DNA from: Hymenobacter lucidus
Lineage (GTDB): Bacteria > Bacteroidota > Bacteroidia > Cytophagales > Hymenobacteraceae
Assembly: GCF_020447265.1 (NCBI RefSeq)
Contig: NZ_JAJADR010000001.1
Coordinates: 1,488,001-1,552,000, forward strand
Length of the DNA stretch: 64,000 nt
Reading direction: 5' to 3'
Below, piece by piece: positions 1 to 6,280 of the stretch. The notes beneath the pieces were generated by a model that worked only from the letters and a program-made list of their open reading frames with translations, was not told the origin of the DNA and searched no databases. Both the position numbers and the translations under genes were made by a program. Positions within the stretch are counted from its first letter, which is position 1. Each line of letters opens with the position of its first letter.

Positions 1-69
1 GAATATCCCAAGATGCGCTACGCCGTGGCGTCGCACGTGTCGTTTCTGCGCCAGATGGGCCGGGCCTAA
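1..69 (+). CDS. Fatty acid desaturase, 3' end only
   Basis: Only the last 22 codons are inside the window, ending in TAA at 67-69. The encoded tail (EYPKMRYAVASHVSFLRQMG, then RA) is the same as the C-terminus of the complete desaturase downstream, except for one extra alanine there. The matching nucleotides differ at only three third-codon positions over the first 63 bases. This is therefore the end of a tandem paralogue. The rest of the gene lies upstream, so its histidine boxes cannot be checked. Confidence 0.85.
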   Translation, partial: EYPKMRYAVASHVSFLRQMGRA

Positions 70-88
70 GCTGCACAGAGCAGAATAC

Positions 89-122
89 AAAAGCCGGGCG
101 GCAAACTAGCGGCCCGGCTTTT
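89..122 (+). terminator. Intrinsic terminator after first desaturase copy
   Basis: AAAGCCGGGC pairs with GCCCGGCTTT across a short loop, and the stem ends in a T-run. It lies 20 bases after the stop codon of the upstream desaturase, so the two paralogues are probably separate transcripts. Confidence 0.75.
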
Positions 123-264
123 GCGTAGATAGAATTGAGTACCAAAAGAGTAGCGTGGATATCCGCAAGGTGTGGACGTCAGAATAAGTGCCGGAGGCCG
201 CCTGCCTCAGCGCTGACTCGGGTTGCCTGGCAGCCGGGTCGCACAACCGATTTCCCCCTGTTTG

Positions 265-1332
265 ATGTCTCTTCCCAAATTTGCTCCTCCGCGTAACTTC
301 TACGCCGAGCTACGCGCCCGTACCAACCAGTATTTCGAAGAAGCCGGCAAATCCAGCACCGGTGGCTTCAGCATCGTGGGCAAGGCTTTGCTGCTGACGT
401 CGGCTTTCGTGCTGCTGTATGTGCACTTGGTGTTTTTTACGCCTGCTACGGCCCTGGCCTTGCTGGAGTGTGTGGTGCTGGGCGGCGTTATTTCCGCCAT
501 CGGCTTCAACGTGATGCACGACGGCGCCCACGGCTCGTTCAGCAGCCACAAGTGGCTCAACCATTTTGCGGCCTTCACCCTGAACATTCTGGGGGGCAGC
601 AGCTACATGTGGAACGCCAAGCACAACGTGATTCACCACATGTACACCAACATTGAGGGCGCCGATGACGACATCGATATTCAGCCCTGGATGCGCATGA
701 GCGTGGGGCAGCCCCACCACAAGCTGCACCGTTTCCAGCACCTGTACTTCTGGTTTTTGTATTGCATGCTCTACATCTCCTGGATTTTCGTGATGGACTA
801 CCAGAAGTATTTCACCCGTAAAATCGGGGCTATGCCGCTCAAGAAGATGGATACGGCCGACCACCTCATCTTCTGGGGTTTTAAGGTGCTAAACCTCTTC
901 CTTTATATTGCCCTGCCGATTTACATGGTCGGTTTCTTGGGCTGGCTGGCCGGCTTTGCCGTTACTACCTGCTTTGCGGGCCTAGTGCTGAGCCTGGTAT
1001 TTCAGCTGGCGCACACCGTAGAGCACACCGCCTTTCCCGTGCCCCACGAAACGACCGGTAAGATGGAAGACGAGTGGGCCATCCACCAGATCAAGACGAC
1101 GGCCAACTTTGCCACCGAAAGCCGTCTTATCAGTTGGCTGGTAGGTGGGCTCAACTTTCAGGTAGAGCATCACCTGTTTCCCAAGATTTCCCACGTGCAT
1201 TACCCCGCTATCAGCAAGATCATCAAGCAGATGTGCGGCGAGTACGGCGTAGAGTACATCGAATACCCCAAGATGCGCTACGCCGTGGCTTCCCACGTGT
1301 CGTTTCTGCGCCAGATGGGCCGGGCTGCCTAG
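265..1332 (+). CDS. Membrane fatty acid desaturase (linoleoyl-CoA desaturase-like)
   Basis: This is a 355-residue membrane di-iron desaturase that would put a double bond into an acyl chain at the cytoplasmic membrane. All three histidine boxes are visible: HDGAHG near residue 93, HNVIHH near residue 123, and QVEHHLFP near residue 298. The glutamine-led third box is typical of front-end or linoleoyl-CoA-type desaturases. Hydrophobic segments flank the boxes (near 40-75 and 205-260). I chose the ATG at 265 (MSLPKFAPP) over the ATG at 223, because the extra 14 residues look like untranslated leader. It is the second gene of a tandem pair and has its own terminator. Substrate and double-bond position cannot be read from sequence. 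Confidence 0.9.
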   Translation: MSLPKFAPPRNFYAELRARTNQYFEEAGKSSTGGFSIVGKALLLTSAFVLLYVHLVFFTPATALALLECVVLGGVISAIGFNVMHDGAHGSFSSHKWLNHFAAFTLNILGGSSYMWNAKHNVIHHMYTNIEGADDDIDIQPWMRMSVGQPHHKLHRFQHLYFWFLYCMLYISWIFVMDYQKYFTRKIGAMPLKKMDTADHLIFWGFKVLNLFLYIALPIYMVGFLGWLAGFAVTTCFAGLVLSLVFQLAHTVEHTAFPVPHETTGKMEDEWAIHQIKTTANFATESRLISWLVGGLNFQVEHHLFPKISHVHYPAISKIIKQMCGEYGVEYIEYPKMRYAVASHVSFLRQMGRAA

Positions 1333-1355
1333 CCGCCCGCTTAGCCGAACAGCAC

Positions 1356-1388
1356 AAAAAAGGTCCGTTCATCGAGCGGACCTTTTTT
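1356..1388. terminator. Bidirectional intrinsic terminator
   Basis: AAAAAAGGTCCG and CGGACCTTTTTT form a perfect 12-bp stem around a 9-base loop. It sits between the desaturase and the convergent hydrolase gene and carries A- and T-tracts, so it can serve both strands. Confidence 0.85.
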
Positions 1389-1416
1389 AGTTACTGATTG
1401 ATTGCAAAACGTAAGC

Positions 1417-2298
1417 TTAATATGCCGCACTGCTGGAACCGGCAGCGGCGGCAGTGGTAGAGTGTGCTCCGGCAAAGGCCAGCAGGTCGCTGTTAAGCCG
1501 GTCTTTCTCGGTTACGAACAGGCCGTGAGGCGCACCATCGTATTCGATGTACTGCGCCTGGGGCACGAACTGCGTCATCCGCTCCCCACTCACTTTGGCC
1601 GGCACAGTCTCGTCGGCGCTGCCGTGAATTACGAGCGTGGGCACTTTAATGCTTTGCAGGTCTTGGCGGAAATCGGTGGCGGCAAAGGCATACACATCCT
1701 GCTCGGTGGCGCGGGGCGAGGCAATCTGGCACAGGCTCTGCATCCAGTCCAGCGTAGCCTGGCTGACGGGGTGGCTCATGGCCCCCACGCCGTAGAACTG
1801 CTTGCCGAATGTGGCCAAGAAGTCGAACCGGTCTTTGCGGATGCCCTCAATCATCTTATCAAAATTTTCCTTGGGCGCGCCGTCGGGGTTGTCGTCGGTT
1901 TTGAGCAGGTAAGGCGTCACGGCGGCTACGAAAGCCACCCGGCTTACCCGAGCTCCGCCGTGGCGGCTCATGTAGCGCGCCACTTCGCCGCCACCCATCG
2001 AGAAGCCAACTAGCGTTACGTCTTGCAGGTCGAGTTCGTCGAGCACGGCTTTCAGGTCATCGGCCAGCGTGTTGTAGTCGTGGCCTTCCCAGGTTTTGCT
2101 CGATTGGCCAAAGCCCCGGCGTGTGTATGCAATGACGCGGTTGCCGTGCTTGGGCAGCTCAGCCAGTTGGTATTCCCACATTTCGTAGGAGGCGGGCCAG
2201 CCGTGAATCAGCACGATGGGCTTACCCTGACCCTGGTCGGTATAGTGCAGTTTAACGTCGTGGCCATTGGCGTCTTTGCCGGCGGTGATGTAGCTCAT
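1417..2298 (-). CDS. Alpha/beta hydrolase (non-haem chloroperoxidase/esterase-like)
   Basis: A 293-residue alpha/beta-hydrolase-fold enzyme. The oxyanion-hole motif HGW is at residues 32-34, the nucleophile elbow GFSMGG has Ser100, an Asp lies in GSADETVPA, and the catalytic His is in GAPHGL near the C-terminus. The order and the RGFGQS strand match the cofactor-free haloperoxidase/esterase group, which in practice are serine esterases or perhydrolases of unknown natural substrate. No signal peptide is seen, so it is probably cytoplasmic. I chose the start MSYITAGKDA. A longer frame reaches 2388, but its first 30 residues look like non-coding leader. The C-terminus ends in a low-complexity Ala/Ser tail. 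It stands alone and converges on the desaturase. Confidence 0.85.
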   Translation of the reverse strand: MSYITAGKDANGHDVKLHYTDQGQGKPIVLIHGWPASYEMWEYQLAELPKHGNRVIAYTRRGFGQSSKTWEGHDYNTLADDLKAVLDELDLQDVTLVGFSMGGGEVARYMSRHGGARVSRVAFVAAVTPYLLKTDDNPDGAPKENFDKMIEGIRKDRFDFLATFGKQFYGVGAMSHPVSQATLDWMQSLCQIASPRATEQDVYAFAATDFRQDLQSIKVPTLVIHGSADETVPAKVSGERMTQFVPQAQYIEYDGAPHGLFVTEKDRLNSDLLAFAGAHSTTAAAAGSSSAAY

Positions 2299-2556
2299 GG
2301 AATAGGGTTGGTTGTTGGTAGAAGAACAGTTTTGCAGGTGTCTACTGTCACTGTATACCATGAGTTTCAAGCGGCTGGTTTGCCGCAAAGGCCATAATCC
2401 CGGATTCTACCCGTGAAACAGCTGTGCTAGTCGGCTAACTTGGATTATAACCCGGTGAAATATTATTCGTCTTTCATTGCATAACCCGGCCTACAAGCAG
2501 GCTGAAACGGCGGAGGCTTGGCGCATAGCAGGGTATTGTTACCTACTTAAGCTATG

Positions 2557-3255
2557 CTATTTCTTCACGCTATGGCTTTGCTCCTGAGCCACAATCTTCC
2601 ATTTGCCCTGTTGACGCTCGGCACAAAACACCGTCATCCTGCCTGATCCTGGGTCAGAATAAGTTACTTGAAACACGGCTTTTGTAAAGGCTTTGTCGAA
2701 ACATACTCTGGAAAACATATTGTAGTTTATGCCTTCATAGTTTGTATCGAGGAGGAGAGTATGCATCGGCGTTGGCAGTAGCCGTGACGGATAGTCGAGC
2801 CGATATTCCATTGCCTCGAATGGAACAGTGCGTTTTATAAGGTTGACAGAATCCTGCGGATTCCATAGCCCTAGCAGTAAGGAAAGAAATGCTGGGTTAA
2901 TAGAATGGGCTTTAATAATACGGACTGCCTCTTTGGTAGCTGAAGCCTTTTGTACTTCAAAAGGCTTATCGGTCATTAGGTTACCTAAGCGTAGCGGAAA
3001 CCCCATGTTCTCCACAAGGGCAATGGTAGGCAAAGGGTATACTTTACCTTGTCCAGGCCCCGAGTGGCGAGACGGAAAATCGAAATATAAATAGGGCATT
3101 ACAAACAGAGTTTCGCCCACCACCTGGTTGCACAGTGTTAGCAAAACAGTGTCTTCCTGCTGCTGATACTCGGCCGAAACCGGGGAGTGGATGCCCGGGG
3201 TAGGACGGCAGCTTTGTTGGGCAACCATCAGCAAGAGAATCAGCCAGTTCTTCAT
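2557..3255 (-). CDS. Hypothetical lipoprotein
   Basis: I do not recognise the family. The 232-residue product begins with a short lipoprotein signal (MKNWLILLLMVAQQSC), giving a lipidated Cys16, so it should be a periplasmic or outer-membrane lipoprotein. The rest appears soluble. The C-terminal section (VFQVTYSDPGSGRMTVFCAE, then KWKIVAQEQ) reads like a beta-rich module that is common in small Bacteroidota lipoproteins. The coding DNA is visibly more AT-rich than its neighbours, with codons such as AATA and TTTAAT frequent, which suggests recent transfer or relaxed codon use. It is monocistronic and diverges from rpsA. Confidence 0.7.
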   Translation of the reverse strand: MKNWLILLLMVAQQSCRPTPGIHSPVSAEYQQQEDTVLLTLCNQVVGETLFVMPYLYFDFPSRHSGPGQGKVYPLPTIALVENMGFPLRLGNLMTDKPFEVQKASATKEAVRIIKAHSINPAFLSLLLGLWNPQDSVNLIKRTVPFEAMEYRLDYPSRLLPTPMHTLLLDTNYEGINYNMFSRVCFDKAFTKAVFQVTYSDPGSGRMTVFCAERQQGKWKIVAQEQSHSVKK

Positions 3256-3313
3256 ACTGGCAAAGTAGCGCTTTGGCCCCGTTTTGCTGCTGGGAAACTT
3301 CCCTTAAACTCCG

Positions 3314-3321
3314 TATCTTTG
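3314..3321 (+). promoter_or_regulatory. -7 promoter element of rpsA
   Basis: TATCTTTG matches the Bacteroidota -7 consensus TAnnTTTG exactly. It would place the transcript start near 3328, giving a leader of about 100 bases ahead of rpsA. No good -33 TTTG occurs at the usual 19-21 base spacing, so strength cannot be judged. Confidence 0.5.
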
Positions 3322-3324
3322 CCC

Positions 3325-3420
3325 CCCCGCCAGGGTGGCGGGGTCTGGAGCTGTGCTTCAGGAAGTTACTCATAACGCGGACCCGGATTTGATCCTAAGC
3401 CGGCCGTGTATAGTAGGATC
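3325..3420 (+). promoter_or_regulatory. Structured 5' leader of rpsA (two hairpins)
   Basis: A GC-rich hairpin (CCCCGCC at 3325-3331 with GGCGGGG at 3337-3343) sits at the expected 5' end of the transcript. A second one (GATCCTA at 3391-3397 with TAGGATC at 3414-3420) ends 10 bases before the start codon. In gammaproteobacteria S1 represses its own translation through a structured initiation region. A similar role here is an inference. Confidence 0.4.
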
Positions 3421-3430
3421 AACCAGTATT

Positions 3431-5551
3431 ATGGCAGTAGAAGTAGTAGACAACTTCGATTGGGACAACGTTGGAGCGTCGCAGTTCGGTGGTAACTATA
3501 CCAAAGAGCAGCGCGCCGAGATGGAGCAGATGTACGGCGACACGCTGACGACTGTGCAGGAAGAAGAAGTGGTAAAAGGTACCGTAGTTGGTATCACTGA
3601 CCGCGACGTAATCCTGAACATCGGCTTCAAGTCGGACGGCCTGGTGCCCCTGTCGGAATTCCGTGACTTGGTAGACCTGAAAATCGGCGACCAGGTTGAG
3701 GTATTCATCGAAGACCAAGAAGACTCGAACGGTCAGTTGATCCTGAGCCGCAAGAAGGCCAAGATCAAGCAGGCCTGGAAGTCGATTTACGACGCTCTGG
3801 AGAATGACACCATCCTCGAAGGCGTAGTAAAGCGTCGGACCAAAGGTGGTCTGATCATGGATCTGGACGGCGTAGAAGCCTTCCTGCCCGGCTCGCAGAT
3901 TGACGTGAAGCCTATCCGTGACTTCGACATTTATGTCGGCCGTCGCATGGAAGTGAAGGTTGTGAAAATCAACGCCGCTTTCGACAACGTAGTAGTATCG
4001 CACAAAGTCCTGATCGAGAAAGACCTCGAGAAGCAGCGCGAAGCTATCCTCAACAACCTGGAGAAAGGCCAGATCCTCGAAGGCGTTATCAAGAACATGA
4101 CCAACTTCGGTGTGTTCATCGACCTTGGTGGTGTAGATGGTCTGTTGCACATCACGGACATCTCGTGGGGCCGCATCGCTCACCCGAGCGAAGTACTGCA
4201 GCTCGACCAGAAACTGAACGTGGTTGTTCTGGACTTCGACGAAGCCAAGAAGCGTATCTCGCTCGGTCTGAAGCAGCTGACTCCTCACCCATGGGATTCG
4301 CTCGTAGCCGAAATGGGCGTAGGCTCGAAGGTGAAAGGCCGCATCGTGAACGTAGCCGACTATGGCGCATTCATGGAAATCATCCCCGGTGTTGAAGGTC
4401 TGATCCACGTTTCGGAAATGAGCTGGAGCCAGCACCTGCGCAACCCGCAGGACTTCATCAAGCAGGGCGACGTAGTAGAGGCTCAGATCCTGACCCTCGA
4501 CCGCGACGACCGTAAGATGAGCCTGGGTATCAAGCAACTGACCGAGGATCCATGGACCCGCGCTGACTTCGGCACGAAGTACGCCGTAGGTTCTAAGCAC
4601 AACGGTCTGGTGCGTAACCTGACCAACTTCGGCCTGTTCGTAGAACTGGAAGAAGGTGTAGACGGCCTCGTGCACGTATCCGACCTGTCGTGGACTAAGA
4701 AGATCAAGCACCCTTCCGAAATGGTGAAGGTGGGCGACCGTCTGGACGTGCAGGTACTGGAACTCGACGTGTCGAACCGTCGCCTGGCCCTGGGCCACAA
4801 GCAGCTGGAAGAAAACCCCTGGGATACGTTCCAGACGGTGTTCACCCCCGGCTCGGTTCACAAGGCTACCATCACCGAGAAAAACGACCGTGGTGCCGTG
4901 CTCGAGCTGCCCTACGGCATCGAAGGCTTCGCGTATCCTAAGTCGCTGCAGAAAGAAGACGGCTCGCAGGCTGAGAACGGCGAACAGCTGGACTTCCGCG
5001 TAGTTGAATTCTCGAAGGATGACCGTCGCATCGTACTCTCGCACACGGCTGCTTACAACCAGCAGGCTGAAGAGGATAGCCGCACGTCGAAATTTGCCAA
5101 GAAGAAGCCCGCCGGCGGTGCCGGTGCTGGTGCCCAAGGCGAAGGCAAGCTAAGCGACCTCAAGAAGCCCGCTACCGGTGAGAAGTCGACCCTGGGTGAC
5201 TTGGATGCTCTGTCCGCTCTGCGCGACAAGATGATGGGCACCGAGCGCCAGGCTGGCGAGCAGAAGCTGCAGGCTACGGCCGAGCCCAAAGCTCCTAAAG
5301 CTGAAGCTGCTCCCGCTGCTGAGGCTGCTACTGAAGCTCCGGCTGAAGGTGGTATCCTGGCGGCCGTAACCGGTGCTGCCTCGGCCGCATTCGACAAAGT
5401 AACGGAAGTAGCCAGCGACGCCATCGACGCTGCTACCCACTCCGCTGCTTTCGAGAAAGCCAAAGAAGTAGCCGGCGACGTAGTCGACAAGGTGAAAGGT
5501 GCAATTGCCGGCGACGAAGCCGCCGACAAGAAAGACGAAGAGAAAGCCTAA
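3431..5551 (+). CDS. rpsA: 30S ribosomal protein S1
   Basis: S1 binds mRNA on the 30S subunit and helps unfold structured leaders. The 706-residue protein shows six S1/OB repeats, at about residues 46-110, 128-193, 215-285, 300-370, 389-458 and 476-540. Repeats 3-5 carry the typical NFGVFID, GLLHITDISW and HPSE signatures. An acidic N-terminus (MAVEVVDNFDWD) and a long Ala/Glu/Lys-rich tail (about 560-706, rich in AEAAPAAEAA-like runs) extend beyond the repeats. Bacteroidota S1 proteins often have such tails. I chose the ATG at 3431 over a longer frame from 3335, because the extension overlaps the leader hairpins. Codon use is highly biased, as expected for a strongly expressed gene. A strong terminator follows. 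Confidence 0.97.
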   Translation: MAVEVVDNFDWDNVGASQFGGNYTKEQRAEMEQMYGDTLTTVQEEEVVKGTVVGITDRDVILNIGFKSDGLVPLSEFRDLVDLKIGDQVEVFIEDQEDSNGQLILSRKKAKIKQAWKSIYDALENDTILEGVVKRRTKGGLIMDLDGVEAFLPGSQIDVKPIRDFDIYVGRRMEVKVVKINAAFDNVVVSHKVLIEKDLEKQREAILNNLEKGQILEGVIKNMTNFGVFIDLGGVDGLLHITDISWGRIAHPSEVLQLDQKLNVVVLDFDEAKKRISLGLKQLTPHPWDSLVAEMGVGSKVKGRIVNVADYGAFMEIIPGVEGLIHVSEMSWSQHLRNPQDFIKQGDVVEAQILTLDRDDRKMSLGIKQLTEDPWTRADFGTKYAVGSKHNGLVRNLTNFGLFVELEEGVDGLVHVSDLSWTKKIKHPSEMVKVGDRLDVQVLELDVSNRRLALGHKQLEENPWDTFQTVFTPGSVHKATITEKNDRGAVLELPYGIEGFAYPKSLQKEDGSQAENGEQLDFRVVEFSKDDRRIVLSHTAAYNQQAEEDSRTSKFAKKKPAGGAGAGAQGEGKLSDLKKPATGEKSTLGDLDALSALRDKMMGTERQAGEQKLQATAEPKAPKAEAAPAAEAATEAPAEGGILAAVTGAASAAFDKVTEVASDAIDAATHSAAFEKAKEVAGDVVDKVKGAIAGDEAADKKDEEKA

Positions 5552-5577
5552 GCTTTCTTGTAAGTCAAGCCCAGAAG

Positions 5578-5607
5578 AGGCCCCGGAGCAATCCGGGGCC
5601 TTTTTTT
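5578..5607 (+). terminator. rpsA terminator
   Basis: AGGCCCCGG and CCGGGGCCT pair around AGCAAT, followed by seven T. The same hairpin, loop included, occurs after cphA at 8934-8962. Confidence 0.9.
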
Positions 5608-5629
5608 GTGGCGCTGATTTTTCATCCTG

Positions 5630-5787
5630 TCATTGCGAGGACGCAGGACGAAGCAATCTGTCCTCTGCATAGCACGACATTGCCTTTTACCACGAAGCTC
5701 TTTCCCGCACAAGTAGGAAAGCGCTTTTCACTTCAGGATATTTTCTGTATTTCAGAGGACGCATTGCTTCGCCCCGCTCGCAATAAC
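5630..5787. repeat. Dispersed hairpin repeat, copy 1
   Basis: The left end TCATTGCGAGGACG, continuing into GAAGCAATCTGTCCTCTG, is mirrored by the right end CAGAGGACGCATTGCTTCG, continuing into CTCGCAATAAC. The two ends are imperfect terminal inverted repeats of about 35 bases. The middle carries CTTTTACCACGAAGCTCTTTCC, then a loop, then GGAAAGCGCTT, a hairpin shared with copies near 36230, 51916 and 61030. It contains no open frame with coding character. It is a candidate non-autonomous repeat. Confidence 0.7.
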
Positions 5788-5938
5788 ATAGTACCCAATG
5801 CTTAGAACTGTAACCGATAGTTACCGTAAGATTTCTTCTTGCAGATAGCCAACTGCTTATCCTAAAACGCCAGGAAAAACACCTTGTCGATTTGGAAAAG
5901 GAAGAATATGCCGTAGCTTTGCATCCCAATCCAAGCCC

Positions 5939-6009
5939 GGTGACGTGACCGAGTGGCTAGGTAGAGGTCTGCAAAACCTCCTACAGCGGTTCGAATCCGC
6001 TCGTCACCT
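5939..6009 (+). tRNA. tRNA-Cys (GCA)
   Basis: A 71-base cloverleaf. The acceptor GGTGACG pairs with CGTCACC. The D arm has ACC/GGT, the anticodon stem GAGGT/ACCTC encloses CTGCAAA with anticodon GCA, and the T stem AGCGG/CCGCT encloses TTCGAAT. The discriminator base is T, the U73 identity element expected for tRNA-Cys. CCA is not encoded. Confidence 0.95.
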
Positions 6010-6044
6010 CTCTTTATAGTTCCTGTTTTTCTAGTAGCTCTGTA

Positions 6045-6075
6045 CCCCGGTCGATTAGCCCCGACCGGGGTTTTT
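6045..6075 (+). terminator. Terminator after tRNA-Cys
   Basis: CCCCGGTCG and CGACCGGGG form a 9-bp stem followed by TTTTT, 35 bases downstream of the tRNA. Confidence 0.85.
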
Positions 6076-6280
6076 GCTTTTTAGGCCAGTAGATATAGCC
6101 GCTGGGAAATATTTTTTATAGGTAATTATCTGCGCATCGCGCTGCTGACAAGCTGAGACTGAAAGAGTTTGCCCAAAACGGGTAAAATCGGGCCCGGTGC
6201 GGGTTTCCTGAATCATTATCCCTACATTTCATTCCCGCGTAAAAGCGCGCACGCAAGTATTCTTTCCTTCCTTTCATCCT

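Noticed and set aside
1402..2013. Plus-strand frame over the hydrolase
   Set aside because: It is antisense to the alpha/beta hydrolase, whose catalytic triad is on the minus strand.
3419..5137. A 572-codon open frame antisense to rpsA
   Set aside because: It is a by-product of the biased codon use of rpsA on the other strand. Its protein has no recognisable motif.
5608..5805. Small gene after rpsA
   Set aside because: The frame lies in the dispersed hairpin repeat and has no coding signature. The same kind of frame appears at other copies.
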